Assembly: GCA_938015595.1 (NCBI GenBank)
Contig: CALLPI010000011.1
Span: forward strand, 1 to 64,000
Length of the DNA: 64,000 nt
Direction: 5' to 3'
DNA from: an uncultured Saprospiraceae bacterium
Lineage (GTDB): Bacteria; Bacteroidota; Bacteroidia; Chitinophagales; Saprospiraceae
In this document: positions 37,897-47,091 of the stretch, piece by piece
How positions within the stretch are numbered: the first letter of the stretch is position 1
Layout: every line of letters starts with the position of its first letter
Position numbers and translations under genes: made by a program
Notes under the pieces: generated by a model
Told to the model about the DNA's origin: nothing
Databases searched by the model: none
What the model saw: only the letters and a program-made list of their open reading frames with translations

Positions 37897-38466
37897 TTAT
37901 CGGGACAAAATTTGAGACACGTAAGGGTTGTATGCAAACTCTCGCCGGAGGGCATCCAACTTGTGGGCTAAACTGGCATCATACACCAAGTCATCTACTT
38001 CGAGAATAAACCCGCCAATCATGTCGGGGTCCACCTTGGTGTGAAACTCAATTTGCTCACTGGTAATGCCTCCTGATTTGAGTTTGGCTTCCAATTGCTT
38101 GATAACTTGCTCACTCAGAGGCGCTGCCGTGGTAAGCTTCACCGTAGAGATACCTTTGAATTTTTTGTAAAGAGCAATAAACTCGCTTGCTATTTCGGCC
38201 AAGTACTTCTCGCGCCCTTTTTGGAAGAGAATGCGCAAGAAGGCCATAGTGAGCGGGTCGTACTTGCCCTTGAGTATTTTGTCGGCCAGTTCGGCTTTGC
38301 GCTGATGTGGAATGACAGGACTTTTGACGAAAAGAGCAAAGTCGCGGTCTTGTATCAGCTCGCGGAAGGACTTCACATCTTCCATTACGCGTTCGAGCTT
38401 ATTCTGCTCGATGGCCAGGTCGTGCAGTGACTTGGCATATCGAACGGCAATCCTGTATGCTGACAT
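37897..38466 (-). CDS. atpH: ATP synthase delta subunit
   Basis: A 189-residue protein with the OSCP/delta pattern: an N-terminal helical bundle ([20 protein letters not shown]) and the conserved C-terminal [19 protein letters not shown]. It links the top of F1 to the peripheral stalk. It lies between atpF and atpA with short gaps (45 and 37 nt). Confidence 0.96.
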   Translation of the reverse strand: MSAYRIAVRYAKSLHDLAIEQNKLERVMEDVKSFRELIQDRDFALFVKSPVIPHQRKAELADKILKGKYDPLTMAFLRILFQKGREKYLAEIASEFIALYKKFKGISTVKLTTAAPLSEQVIKQLEAKLKSGGITSEQIEFHTKVDPDMIGGFILEVDDLVYDASLAHKLDALRREFAYNPYVSQILSR

Positions 38467-38511
38467 AGTTCGCGTTTATCGAGGTGAGCGCGGCTGTACC
38501 GTACCAGCGCC

Positions 38512-39033
38512 TTAATTTAATTTCATTTCGTCCATGAGGCGGGCCACCAGTTGTTCTTGCTCAACATTGCCTTTGAGTTGGGTGCGCAACAGGCGTTCGG
38601 TCAGGTCAATGGCCATATTGCCCACTTGGTTTTTTACGTCCACGATAGCGGCCATTTTCTGGTTTTCAATCAGTTCTTTGGCCTCTTCCACTATCTTACG
38701 GGCTTCAGCTTTGGCCTTGACTTTGGCTTCGTTGATAATGGCCTCTTTGGTTTCTGCTGCTTCGCGCAGGATGCGGGCACGCTCCTCTTGGGCTAGTTTT
38801 AGCAGCGCTTCGTTGTCGGCTTTGAGCTTGGCCATTTCTTCGCGGGTGCGCTTGGCTTCGTCAAGTGAAGACTGGATGTCTTCCTCGCGCTTGCGCAGTG
38901 CCTGCTGAATGGGGCGGAAGGCTACACGCCCCAGGAAGAAATACAAGAATATAAAAATAAGGGCCGACCAAAAGATGCTGCCCGGATCGGGTTTGATGAC
39001 AGAGAATTCAGCTAAGAAAAGAGGTGAAAACAT
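38512..39033 (-). CDS. atpF: ATP synthase b subunit
   Basis: The ATG at 39033 is preferred over a TTG at 39045. A short N-terminal stretch (MFSPLFLAEFSVIKPDPGSI) is followed by one membrane segment (FWSALIFIFLYFFLG) and a long charged helix (about 45-150) rich in Ala, Glu and Lys, the peripheral stalk. The product has about 173 residues. It lies 91 nt after atpE. Confidence 0.95.
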   Translation of the reverse strand: MFSPLFLAEFSVIKPDPGSIFWSALIFIFLYFFLGRVAFRPIQQALRKREEDIQSSLDEAKRTREEMAKLKADNEALLKLAQEERARILREAAETKEAIINEAKVKAKAEARKIVEEAKELIENQKMAAIVDVKNQVGNMAIDLTERLLRTQLKGNVEQEQLVARLMDEMKLN

Positions 39034-39124
39034 GGCTATTTTCAATTATCGAGGTGTGTTGAAATTGAGGCCGGAAGCAAGAGCCAACCGCTTTGCCGCC
39101 GGCCATTTTTTGGGTGTGATGCGT

Positions 39125-39346
<222 letters not shown>

Positions 39347-39383
39347 TTATTTATTGTTGGTTTTCAATATAATTTCAATTGTT

Positions 39384-40622
39384 TTAGTGTGCTTCTTCGT
39401 GCTCGTGATGGTGGCCTTCATCCACTGCCGCACCAATGTACGAGGCGGTCAGGATAGAGAAGATGAAAGCCTGCAGGAAAGCCACCAGCAGTTCAATCAG
39501 GTTCATAAAAGCGGTAAACAGGCCGCCGATAACTGCACCTAGCGCAGCGCCGCCTACGTTTGTACCATTCTTGCCAAACAAGAAGATAAGCCCGATCAGG
39601 CTGAGGATGATGATGTGGCCGGCAGTGATATTGGCAAACAAACGTATCATCAGGGAAAAGGGCTTGATAAACACGCCCAGTATCTCTACCGGAGTGAGAA
39701 TGACCTTTACCCAGGCCGGTATGCCCGGCATCCAGAAGATATGCTGCCAGTAGTGCTTATTGCCGTTGATATTGGTTACAATAAATGCCATGAGCGCCAA
39801 TACTAGCGTCACAGAGAGGTTGCCGGTGATGTTGGCGCCGCCGGGGAAGAAGGGAATCAGGCCTAGCAGATTGCAAAACAAGATGAAGAAAAACAGGGTC
39901 ATAATGAAGGGCTGGAAGCGCTCGTAGTGCTTTTCGCCAATCATGGGGCGTGTTACTTCATCGCGAATGAACATGAAGATCGGCTCTATCAAACTTTGTA
40001 TGCCCCTGGGCGCCTTTCCGTCGTTTTCCTTGTAGCCGCGCGCCACTGCCGTAAACACCAGGATGAGCAATAGTGCTACTAACATGATGGAGGCTACGTT
40101 TTTGGTGATGGAGAAGTCGTAAAATGAGGTGATGCCGCCGCCGAGGATGCCACCATCAAGGGTGCTGGGCTTGTCCAGTGGGTATTCCTTGCCCTGGTAC
40201 AGCGCGAAATATTCTTCTTTCTTTTCTTTTTTGCCATTCTTTTCTACCTCCACTTCTTTGGAAATGATGCCATCAATGTGCACTTCACCCATGGGGAAGT
40301 CTTCAGAGCGGATGCGATTGACGCGGCCGTGGTTGAGCACATAGCGATCTACTGCCTGATGGCCATGCTTGAATTTTCCGGAGGAGAGTATAGTCCAGCC
40401 GTGCCCGGGCGCATACAGAAAACAGGGCAACGGAATGTGCACGCCTTTCCAGACGTGAAACTCATTGGCGTCGGCAATATGGTGCATGACCGTGCTGACG
40501 GCATCGTACTCCTCGGGCTGATGATGGTCGTGCTCGGAGCCGTGTTCGTGACTTGCCCAGGCAGGGAGCGCCAAGCCGAGCACTATAGTGATAAACAGAT
40601 GAATAAAGTGCTTGTATATCAT
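39384..40622 (-). CDS. atpB: ATP synthase a subunit with His-rich extended N terminus
   Basis: A 412-residue protein, much longer than the E. coli form (271). A signal-peptide-like start (about 1-23) is followed by a His-rich segment (HEHGSEHDHH) and a charged domain to about residue 165. The membrane part carries the essential arginine R327 in PFSLMIRLFANITAGH. The C terminus is again His-rich (DEGHHHEHEEAH). Long, signal-bearing AtpB proteins are usual in Bacteroidota; the histidines at both ends are more unusual and might bind metal. It is the first gene of the operon atpBEFHAG. Confidence 0.95.
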   Translation of the reverse strand: MIYKHFIHLFITIVLGLALPAWASHEHGSEHDHHQPEEYDAVSTVMHHIADANEFHVWKGVHIPLPCFLYAPGHGWTILSSGKFKHGHQAVDRYVLNHGRVNRIRSEDFPMGEVHIDGIISKEVEVEKNGKKEKKEEYFALYQGKEYPLDKPSTLDGGILGGGITSFYDFSITKNVASIMLVALLLILVFTAVARGYKENDGKAPRGIQSLIEPIFMFIRDEVTRPMIGEKHYERFQPFIMTLFFFILFCNLLGLIPFFPGGANITGNLSVTLVLALMAFIVTNINGNKHYWQHIFWMPGIPAWVKVILTPVEILGVFIKPFSLMIRLFANITAGHIIILSLIGLIFLFGKNGTNVGGAALGAVIGGLFTAFMNLIELLVAFLQAFIFSILTASYIGAAVDEGHHHEHEEAH

Positions 40623-40665
40623 TGCGGTGCGCGCTTCTTCAGGTTACCTTTTCCAAAAACCGGCG

Positions 40666-40694
40666 CAAAGGTAGCAACTTTGGATAGAAAACAA
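40666..40694 (-). promoter_or_regulatory. Promoter of the atp operon
   Basis: On the minus strand TTG (40694-40692), 18 nt, then TACCTTTG (40673-40666): a near-perfect Bacteroidota promoter. Transcription should begin near 40660, giving a leader of about 37 nt before the atpB ATG at 40622. Confidence 0.7.
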
Positions 40695-40749
40695 GCGCCA
40701 AATAAAATTTTTTCTCCCGAAATACGCGCAGGCTTTGCATCCCGAAGCA

Positions 40750-41598
40750 CTACTGCGTTTTTACAAAATAGGCCACAAAGTAACGGCCTTGAGCATCCAG
40801 CCCCACTGCGCGATACATGCCAGGGGCAAGCCTCTGTACATCCAGTTCTACTCTGCCTTCCAGCCTACTCGCAGGTACGCGATGCACCTTGCCTTACGCA
40901 TCAAACACCTGGGGCGGCACTGCACAGACGGAGCTACCTGGATGAACAAGCACTGCGAAACCGGATTGGGATAATACACCGGAGTGAATGCCGCAGGCTC
41001 AACTACCGCAGAGGCCGGGTTGCAATACGCCTGAAAGAGAAAAAGTACGGTATCGCTGCCGTGCAACAAATCTACCAGTGCCTAATCCAACCCCCTCAAA
41101 ACCTGAGTTGGGCCAGTATTGTACGCTTGCAGCGTCAGTGGGGTGTAGAATCACCTGTGCATGGCCATGTTGAGCATCTTGTAGCAACCTTGGCGCCCAC
41201 CAGCCGCTCAGTACAGTCAGGAGGACAGAGTAGCGGCACTCCACTTCATGAGCAAACACGCGATCCAGCGCCAAAGGGCAAGCGACGTCAAAAACGTAAA
41301 TCCCAGTTTGACAAGTAATCTGTGTGGCTCTAGCGCATTGCACACCACCGTGCCCCGACCAGCAAACCACGAGGGCGCCAGATATTGCAGTGCATTAGGC
41401 TCCACAAAATCACCCAGCAGAATGCTGTGGCCTTGGTTGGCTCGATTCACAATGACCGGAGGATTCTAAGTAGGGTAGCCCAGCCCATTAATATTATACG
41501 GTGTTGCTACAAGTAATGGGTATAACCTCGGTGAAAGTCTGCGCCCAAAGGCTGAAACTAGCCAACGCGATCAGTAGCGCAGACAGGAGGTGTGTCAT
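40750..41598 (-). pseudogene. Decayed gene for a small T9SS-exported protein
   Basis: Read on the minus strand from ATG 41598: a signal peptide MTHLLSALLIALASFSLWAQ, then pieces in different frames. VATPYNINGLGYPT is followed by an in-frame TAG, then NPPVIVNRANQGHSILLGDF. A shift leads to GIYVFDVACPLALDRVFAHE, another to LLHGSDTVLFLFQAYCNPAS, then a sorting-domain start VYYPNPVSQCLFI. A last shift leads to PPQVFDA-stop-GKVHRVPASRLEGRVELD and LAPGMYRAVGLDAQGRYF, ending at the stop at 40750. At least three frameshifts and three stops interrupt an otherwise ordinary type A T9SS cargo of about 280 residues. The plus-strand open frames here are shadows. Confidence 0.75.
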
Positions 41599-41636
41599 CG
41601 GTTTCCGAATTTCCGGTGATTTTGGGTTATATTGTA

Positions 41637-41667
41637 CAAATTTAGTCAAAGACCTCCGAATGGGCAA
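41637..41667 (-). promoter_or_regulatory. Intact promoter in front of the decayed T9SS gene
   Basis: On the minus strand TTG (41667-41665), 20 nt, then TAAATTTG (41644-41637), 39 nt before the pseudogene ATG at 41598. The promoter looks functional although the gene is not. Confidence 0.5.
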
Positions 41668-41674
41668 GATTCCC

Positions 41675-41682
41675 TACCTTTA
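41675..41682 (+). promoter_or_regulatory. Possible -7 element for fabG
   Basis: TACCTTTA differs from TAnnTTTG in the last base and lies 23 nt before the fabG ATG. No -33 element is clear. Confidence 0.35.
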
Positions 41683-41705
41683 CCTGCCAAAATAAATAGA
41701 AAATC

Positions 41706-42452
41706 ATGAAATTACTGGAAGGAAAAGTAGCCTTGATCACTGGAGGTTCGCGCGGCATAGGAGCAGCCATTGCGCTGCGCTTTGCTCAGCAGGGTGCTGA
41801 TGTGGCCTTTACGTATCACAGTTCAGAAGAAAAAGCTAAAGCCGTGGAGGCTGAGTTGGCTGCTCAGGGCATCAAGGCCAAGGCATATCGCTCAGATGCT
41901 GCCTCGTATGCTGCAGCAGAGGCATTGATCAACGTAGTGCTGGAAGACTTTGGCCGTCTGGACGTGCTGGTCAACAACGCTGGCATCACCCAGGATACAC
42001 TCATGCTACGCATGACTGAAGAGCAGTGGGACCGCGTCATCGAAACCAACCTCAAGTCGGTATTCAATCTCACTAAGTATGCCCTGCGCCCTATGATGAA
42101 AAATAAAGGTGGCGCCATCATCAACATGAGTTCAGTGGTGGGCATCACGGGCAATGCCGGGCAGGCCAACTATGCTGCTTCCAAAGCCGGTATTTTCGGC
42201 TTTACTAAATCTATTGCTAAAGAGATGGGCTCGCGCAACATTCGCTGCAACGCCGTGGCACCCGGCTTCATCGAAACCGATATGACGCACGTGCTGGACG
42301 AAAAAACCAAGGAAGCCTACTTGCAGGCCATCCCGCTCAAGCGCCTGGGCCGAGCCGAAGAAGTCGCCGACTTATGCGTGTTTCTTGGCTCTGAATTAGC
42401 CACTTACATCTCCGGGCAAGTCATCAGTGTGTGCGGCGGCATGACAACCTGA
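41706..42452 (+). CDS. fabG: 3-oxoacyl-[acyl-carrier-protein] reductase
   Basis: A 248-residue short-chain dehydrogenase. TGGSRGIG (12-19) binds NADP(H), NNAG lies at 90-93, and the catalytic set is S143, Y156 and K160 (NYAASKAG). The length and the motif PLKRLGRAEEVADLCVFLGS fit FabG, which reduces 3-oxoacyl-ACP in fatty acid elongation. It stands alone rather than in a fab cluster. Other SDR substrates are possible, but the FabG pattern is strong. Confidence 0.93.
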   Translation: MKLLEGKVALITGGSRGIGAAIALRFAQQGADVAFTYHSSEEKAKAVEAELAAQGIKAKAYRSDAASYAAAEALINVVLEDFGRLDVLVNNAGITQDTLMLRMTEEQWDRVIETNLKSVFNLTKYALRPMMKNKGGAIINMSSVVGITGNAGQANYAASKAGIFGFTKSIAKEMGSRNIRCNAVAPGFIETDMTHVLDEKTKEAYLQAIPLKRLGRAEEVADLCVFLGSELATYISGQVISVCGGMTT

Positions 42453-42579
42453 CCCAGGAGTGACAAATCTGTTGGCCTAGGCTGACGAAGATCAGTTGTG
42501 CACTGCTCGTTTCGCCCGTATATTTAGCCTCGAAATTGCTTCGCTTTGAAGAATTACGAGAGACTAAAGCGTTTTAACT

Positions 42580-42849
42580 GTGCATTCCATCAAGCTACTC
42601 GGCATGGGCGACGCCCGTTATCGGTGTATCAAGAGCAACCTGCTGGAGGCCATCAAGCACTTAGGCTGGGCAGAAGCTGTGGATGAAATCAGCAACCTGA
42701 ATACCATTCTCCACTACAAGGTGAACTCTGTACCTGCCATCCTGGTGGATGAGCATGTGGTTTTTGAATGCGGGGAGGTGCCTTCGGTCGAGCAACTGGA
42801 AACCCTTCTGCTACAAGCGCAAAGTGAAGCGCCGGCTGCACCTGTATAA
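42580..42849 (+). CDS. Small thioredoxin-fold protein lacking the CXXC motif
   Basis: The GTG start at 42580 (HSIKLLGMGDARYRC) is chosen because it keeps the first beta strand; an ATG at 42604 would cut it. The 89-residue product matches the 'redox-active disulfide protein 2' group: strand, helix, then the cis-Pro segment VNSVPAILVDEHVVFECGEV and VPSVEQLETLL. Where relatives have a GCPKC-type active site this protein has DARYRC, so only one cysteine remains and disulfide exchange is unlikely. A TATATTTA box (42519-42526) with a TTG 20 nt upstream may be its promoter. Confidence 0.72.
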   Translation: MHSIKLLGMGDARYRCIKSNLLEAIKHLGWAEAVDEISNLNTILHYKVNSVPAILVDEHVVFECGEVPSVEQLETLLLQAQSEAPAAPV

Positions 42850-42852
42850 AAA

Positions 42853-42882
42853 AGGCGTTCCCAGAGAAAACAGGGAACGCCT
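42853..42882 (+). other. Hairpin with 5' A-tract after the thioredoxin-fold gene
   Basis: AGGCGTTCCC (42853-42862) pairs perfectly with GGGAACGCCT (42873-42882) around a 10-base A-rich loop, 3 nt after the stop codon. An A-run (42848-42853) precedes the stem and no T-run follows, so as a classical terminator it would work on the minus strand, where no gene ends. It is more likely an mRNA 3' end stabiliser or a non-canonical terminator. Confidence 0.6.
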
Positions 42883-43016
42883 GTATAAACTATAAACAAA
42901 CAAAAAACATTAGCCAATAAAACCACCCTGTAACAGTAGGCAGGTTTTTTTGTTCTGACTCTACCTTATTTTTCACAAAACGAACGTTCATTAGCCTACT
43001 ATTACCTGCTTCGCTT

Positions 43017-43024
43017 TATCTTTG
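43017..43024 (+). promoter_or_regulatory. -7 element that fixes the crotonase start
   Basis: TATCTTTG matches TAnnTTTG. It overlaps the upstream alternative start (TTG 43022), so translation must begin downstream, at ATG 43046. No strong -33 element was seen. Confidence 0.45.
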
Positions 43025-43045
43025 AGCCCCAAACGCGAAGCAACC

Positions 43046-43822
43046 ATGCATACTTCTACTGCCATTGGGCACGTATCGTACGCCGTACACGATAATGGCG
43101 TGGCGTACATCAGTTTTTATCATCCGGCGCACAACTCCATGCCCGGCTACTTGCTGGCTCAGATGACAGAAGCCTTTCAGACTGCCGGCGCTGACGCCCA
43201 GGCAAAAGTCGTGGTGTTGAAAAGCGAGGGCAAGCGCACTTTTTGTGCCGGCGCCTCCTTCGACGAGTTGGCTACCATACAGGACTTTGATACCGGTAAG
43301 CGCTTCTTTATGGGCTTTGCCCACGTGATCAACGCCATGCGCAAATGCCCCAAGTTTATCATCGCACGGGTGCAAGGTAAGGCAGTGGGCGGCGGGCTGG
43401 GGCTGGCCTCTGCCTCCGACTACTGCGTGGCTACAGAAGCAGCAGCTGTGAAACTGAGCGAACTGGCCGTAGGTATTGGGCCGTTTGTAGTAGGCCCTGT
43501 CATTGAGCGCCGTATTGGTAAGGCTGCATTTGCACAACTGGCCATAGATGCTGCTACGTTTCAGAGTGCTGCCTGGGCTTTTGAGCAGGGTTTGTACCAG
43601 GCGGTGTATCCCACTGTAGAAGAGGTGGATACTCATATAGGCCAGTTGGCCAATCGCCTGGCTGGGTCGCACCCAGAGGCCATGCGCCAACTCAAAGCCA
43701 TCCTTTGGGCAGATGCTGCTCACTGGGACGAACTGCTGGAGGAGCGCGCGGCCATCAGCGGTCGTCTGGTACTTTCTGACCACGCCAAGGCTGCCATCGC
43801 TGCCTTTAAACAAAAAAGCTAA
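43046..43822 (+). CDS. Enoyl-CoA hydratase/isomerase (crotonase) family protein
   Basis: 258 residues from ATG 43046. Crotonase features: oxyanion-hole segments KRTFCAGASFDELA (about 63-76) and ARVQGKAVGGGLGLASASDY (about 110-129), then ELAVGIGPFVVGPVIERRIG. The usual second catalytic glutamate region reads LSELAVGIGP, so E is retained before LAVG. The family handles acyl-CoA hydration or isomerisation; the hydratase of leucine or phenylacetate degradation is a candidate. The E1 fusion downstream would fit branched-chain catabolism. A small gene follows 2 nt after its stop. Confidence 0.87.
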   Translation: MHTSTAIGHVSYAVHDNGVAYISFYHPAHNSMPGYLLAQMTEAFQTAGADAQAKVVVLKSEGKRTFCAGASFDELATIQDFDTGKRFFMGFAHVINAMRKCPKFIIARVQGKAVGGGLGLASASDYCVATEAAAVKLSELAVGIGPFVVGPVIERRIGKAAFAQLAIDAATFQSAAWAFEQGLYQAVYPTVEEVDTHIGQLANRLAGSHPEAMRQLKAILWADAAHWDELLEERAAISGRLVLSDHAKAAIAAFKQKS

Positions 43823-43824
43823 TC

Positions 43825-44106
43825 ATGAGATTCGAGGAATTGCTCAAGGGGGAGTTTTTGAAAGTAGTGGAGGAGCAGTTGCAGAATGCTCAGCCTCCTG
43901 CGGTAATCCATACCTTGCAACGCCTGCTGGCCGACGGATACAGCCCCCGCGATGCCCGCCTGCTCATAGCGCAATGCGTGGCGGCAGAGTATGTGGCAGC
44001 TATGCAGCAAGACTCGCCCTTCGATTACGAGCGCTATGCGCAATGCCTGGAGGCGTTGCCCAATCACCAGGCAGCATTTAAATTTAGTAAGGATATAAGC
44101 GCTTGA
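43825..44106 (+). CDS. Small DUF1841-like helical protein
   Basis: A 93-residue protein starting 2 nt after the crotonase stop, clearly coupled to it. All-helical pattern; the C-terminal half (ARLLIAQCVAAEYVAAMQ, then FDYERYAQCLEALPNH) resembles the end of DUF1841-type proteins, where a similar Cys-Leu-x-x-Leu-Pro motif closes the chain. The resemblance is from memory and unverified. No function is known. Confidence 0.65.
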   Translation: MRFEELLKGEFLKVVEEQLQNAQPPAVIHTLQRLLADGYSPRDARLLIAQCVAAEYVAAMQQDSPFDYERYAQCLEALPNHQAAFKFSKDISA

Positions 44107-44132
44107 GCCCACTTAAAAGCGCATCATATTTG
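44103..44132 (+). promoter_or_regulatory. Promoter of the E1 fusion gene
   Basis: TTG (44103-44105), 19 nt, then CATATTTG (44125-44132), one mismatch from TAnnTTTG. It lies 44 nt before the ATG at 44177. Confidence 0.5.
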
Positions 44133-44176
44133 CATCCATACTGGCCACCACTTTATTGGAACAAAATAAAATCACT

Positions 44177-46246
44177 ATGAAAACCGCCCACCAAATAGAC
44201 ACCGACCTGCTTGTAAAGGCCTTTCGCCTAATGGCCACTGCCCGCTGGATGACACTGGTGTATGAAGAGCACTTCAGGGTGGTATCCAAGTATGTACATG
44301 CCACCTCTCGTGGACATGAGGCCGTACAACTTGCGACGGCCCTCCAACTGCAACCCCAGGACTACGCCTACCCTTACTATCGCGACGACGCTATGCTGCT
44401 AGGCATTGGCATGCGCCCCTACGACCTCATGCTCCAACTCATGGCCAAACGCGACGACCCATTCTCTGGTGGGCGCACTTACTACTGCCACCCTAGCCTG
44501 CGCGACCCCGACAAACCCAAAATACCGCATCAGTCTTCTGCTACCGGTATGCAGGCCATTCCTGCCACAGGGGCTGCCATGGGCTTGTGGTACAAAACTG
44601 CGCACGGCATAGCCGACTGGGCGCCCGAACAAGCCCCTATTGTGCTGTGCTCCTTGGGCGATGCCAGTATTACCGAAGGCGAGGTGGCAGAGGCTTTCCA
44701 GATGGCGGCACTCAAGCAACTTCCTATTCTTTATCTGGTGCAAGACAACGAGTGGGACATATCCGCCCATGCCAGCGAAATTCGCTCCCAAAATGCCGCC
44801 GAGTATGCCAAGGGCTTTCGTGGCCTGGAGGCCATCAGTATAGATGGTAGCGACTTTGTCGCCTGCTACGAGACCCTGCGCGATGTCACTTGGCGCATAC
44901 GCCACGAGCGACGCCCCTTCCTGGTGCATGCTCATGTGCCGCTGCTTAATCACCATACCTCCGGTGTGCGCAAGGAGTGGTACCGCAATGATCTGGCGCT
45001 ACACCAATTGCGCGACCCTTACCCCGTGCTCCGGCAAAGCCTGCTGGAAGAAGGATGGACACAAGCGCAACTGGACGCCATAGACCAGGAAGCAGAGCAA
45101 ACCGTAAGAGCCGACTTTGAAGCCGCCCGCCAGGCACAAGACCCCCGTCCGCAAGATTTGTTTACCCATGACTTTGCGCCTACACCCATCACTGAGGAGG
45201 TTGGTCTGCGCGAACCCGCCGACCGCTCCTATAAAGTTATGGTGGACTGTGCACTCTTCGCTCTGGAAGAACTCTTGGAGAAACATCCCGAATGCCTGGT
45301 ATATGGTCAGGATGTAGGTGCGCGCTTAGGCGGGGTGTTTAGGGAATGCGCCACCCTGGCCCAGAAGTTTGGCGACCATCGCGTGTTTAACACCCCCATA
45401 CAGGAAGCCTTTATCATTGGTAGTACAGCAGGTATGTCGGCGGTGGGATTGCGCCCCGTGGTGGAGGTACAATTTGCCGACTATATCTGGCCGGGGCTGA
45501 ACCAATTGTTTACTGAGTTGAGCCGCAGTTGCTACCTGTCTAACGGCAAATGGCCGGTGGCCTCGGTCATTCGCGTACCCATTGGGGCTTACGGTAGCGG
45601 CGGGCCTTATCATTCTTCCAGCGTAGAGTCAGTGCTGACCAATATCCGCGGTATCAAGGTGGCTTACCCCAGCACTGGTGCCGACCTCAAAGGGCTGCTC
45701 AAGGCTGCTTGGTACGATCCTAATCCAGTGGTTATCCTCGAGCATAAAGGGCTGTACTGGAGCAAAGTACCTGGTACAGAGGCTGCCCGTACCATCGAGC
45801 CCGACGAGGACTACGTCGTTCCTTTTGGCAAGGCGCGTCTTGTACTGGAAGCTGAGCCTGAGTACGTTGAGTCTGGACAGGCGCTGCTAGCTGTTGCCTA
45901 CGGCATGGGTGTGCACTGGGCGCTCAACGCAGCAGCAGCATTTCCAGGGCAAATCACTGTGATGGACTTGCGCACCCTGTATCCACTGGATACTGAGGCT
46001 GTCTTTGCTCAAGCCCGGCGCCACGGGCGTATCCTGGTCATTACGGAAGAACCTGTGCACAACTCGTTTGCCCAAAGCGTGGCCGCTCGTATTCAGGAGC
46101 ACTGCTTCGAGTATTTGGACGCTCCGGTGCGCACCATAGGTTCGGAAAACCTGCCGGCTATCCCGCTCAACGAAACACTGGAGAACACCATGATCCTCTC
46201 TGCCGACAAGGTGGCCGATGCCATGCGTGCCTTGTTGGCGTATTGA
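44177..46246 (+). CDS. Fused E1 alpha/beta subunits of a 2-oxoacid dehydrogenase (branched-chain type)
   Basis: The ATG at 44177 (MKTAHQIDTD) gives 689 residues; the frame from 44156 starts with TTG and is less likely. The N-terminal half is E1 alpha with the thiamine diphosphate motif from GDAS (161-164) to QDNEWDIS (189-196). The C-terminal half (about 350-689) is E1 beta, including LVYGQDVGARLGGVFRE, FNTPIQEAFIIGSTAGMSAV and VIRVPIGAYGSGGPYHSSSV. Fused forms of branched-chain 2-oxoacid dehydrogenase E1 are common in Bacteroidota. It decarboxylates the 2-oxoacid and passes the acyl group to E2. No E2 or E3 gene is in the window. Confidence 0.92.
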   Translation: MKTAHQIDTDLLVKAFRLMATARWMTLVYEEHFRVVSKYVHATSRGHEAVQLATALQLQPQDYAYPYYRDDAMLLGIGMRPYDLMLQLMAKRDDPFSGGRTYYCHPSLRDPDKPKIPHQSSATGMQAIPATGAAMGLWYKTAHGIADWAPEQAPIVLCSLGDASITEGEVAEAFQMAALKQLPILYLVQDNEWDISAHASEIRSQNAAEYAKGFRGLEAISIDGSDFVACYETLRDVTWRIRHERRPFLVHAHVPLLNHHTSGVRKEWYRNDLALHQLRDPYPVLRQSLLEEGWTQAQLDAIDQEAEQTVRADFEAARQAQDPRPQDLFTHDFAPTPITEEVGLREPADRSYKVMVDCALFALEELLEKHPECLVYGQDVGARLGGVFRECATLAQKFGDHRVFNTPIQEAFIIGSTAGMSAVGLRPVVEVQFADYIWPGLNQLFTELSRSCYLSNGKWPVASVIRVPIGAYGSGGPYHSSSVESVLTNIRGIKVAYPSTGADLKGLLKAAWYDPNPVVILEHKGLYWSKVPGTEAARTIEPDEDYVVPFGKARLVLEAEPEYVESGQALLAVAYGMGVHWALNAAAAFPGQITVMDLRTLYPLDTEAVFAQARRHGRILVITEEPVHNSFAQSVAARIQEHCFEYLDAPVRTIGSENLPAIPLNETLENTMILSADKVADAMRALLAY

Positions 46247-46449
46247 GGCGCTTTGCATCGCTTGGTGAAAGGGAGGAATACGAATACGGAGCGGCTTTTA
46301 TCGGCAGAGCAAATACTTGTGGCCGGTTTCGATGCGAAATGGGAAGCATTGTAGGGTAGGGCGTAACGCGCTCAGACGCTCGCTTTGACAAAAGTCATTG
46401 CCAGCCATGGAAATGAGGCGATACCTTGAGTGGAAAAATCGTGCTTGCC

Positions 46450-46818
46450 ATGCCTGAACTCACACCGCAAACTGTGGACTTGCATCAACTGCACCGAGCG
46501 CACCTGCAGCAGTTGGACTACGTGCTGGATCAAATTCAACTTTTCAGAGAGGCGCTATCCATGGTGATCTCTCGACACCCAGATGATCTTTCTCTGTTAG
46601 AGCACGTAGAGGAGTACCGAGCCATTTTGCACCGCAAGCAGGAGCGGGCGCTGGCGCTGAAAGCAGCCGTGCAGGCACAGGAGCACCAACTGGCCTTGCA
46701 GGCGTCTGGTGTGGTGGCAGAGCCTTGCCAAGAGGTATTGCCTGATATACAGGGGTTTGGGCAGGAATTCGAACTACTACGCCAAACGCTGCGACGATTT
46801 ATATCGCGGCACGATTGA
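46450..46818 (+). CDS. Small coiled-coil protein of unknown function
   Basis: 122 residues from the ATG at 46450 (a TTG at 46426 would add eight). It is almost wholly helical with heptad-like stretches (LHRAHLQQLDYVLDQIQLF, KQERALALKAAVQAQEHQLA) and no signal or membrane segment. It is 200 nt after the E1 gene. A hairpin with a 5' A-tract follows 44 nt downstream. Confidence 0.6.
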   Translation: MPELTPQTVDLHQLHRAHLQQLDYVLDQIQLFREALSMVISRHPDDLSLLEHVEEYRAILHRKQERALALKAAVQAQEHQLALQASGVVAEPCQEVLPDIQGFGQEFELLRQTLRRFISRHD

Positions 46819-46855
46819 GCGATTTCTAGCGGTAGGCTAAGGAGGGGGGGAGGAT

Positions 46856-46887
46856 AAAAAAAGGCCGCATCCGAAAGCGATACGGCC
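46856..46887 (+). other. Hairpin with 5' A-tract after the coiled-coil gene
   Basis: A seven-base A-run (46856-46862) is followed by GGCCG (46863-46867), an inner ATC/GAT pairing and CGGCC (46883-46887), with no T-run after it. It has the same arrangement as the hairpin at 42853. Confidence 0.5.
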
Positions 46888-47091
46888 GCACATTGGATTA
46901 GTATGAAAAACTATATCACTAACCCAAGGCGGAGCACAATGTTGTACGCCAAATATTATTTTAAGACTAATTAACACGTTAGTTCGACGGGCGGCAGGTT
47001 TTTGAGGCAGAGGGATGAGCAAGGTTGGCCTTTTGCAGGCAAGGGCTCGCTGTATTTATTATTCGATTTTTGCAGCTATTCAGCACTGAGA

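Noticed and set aside
40278-41318. Plus-strand frame of 346 codons over atpB and the pseudogene
   Set aside because: It runs antisense to atpB and to the decayed T9SS gene, and its sequence is not protein-like.
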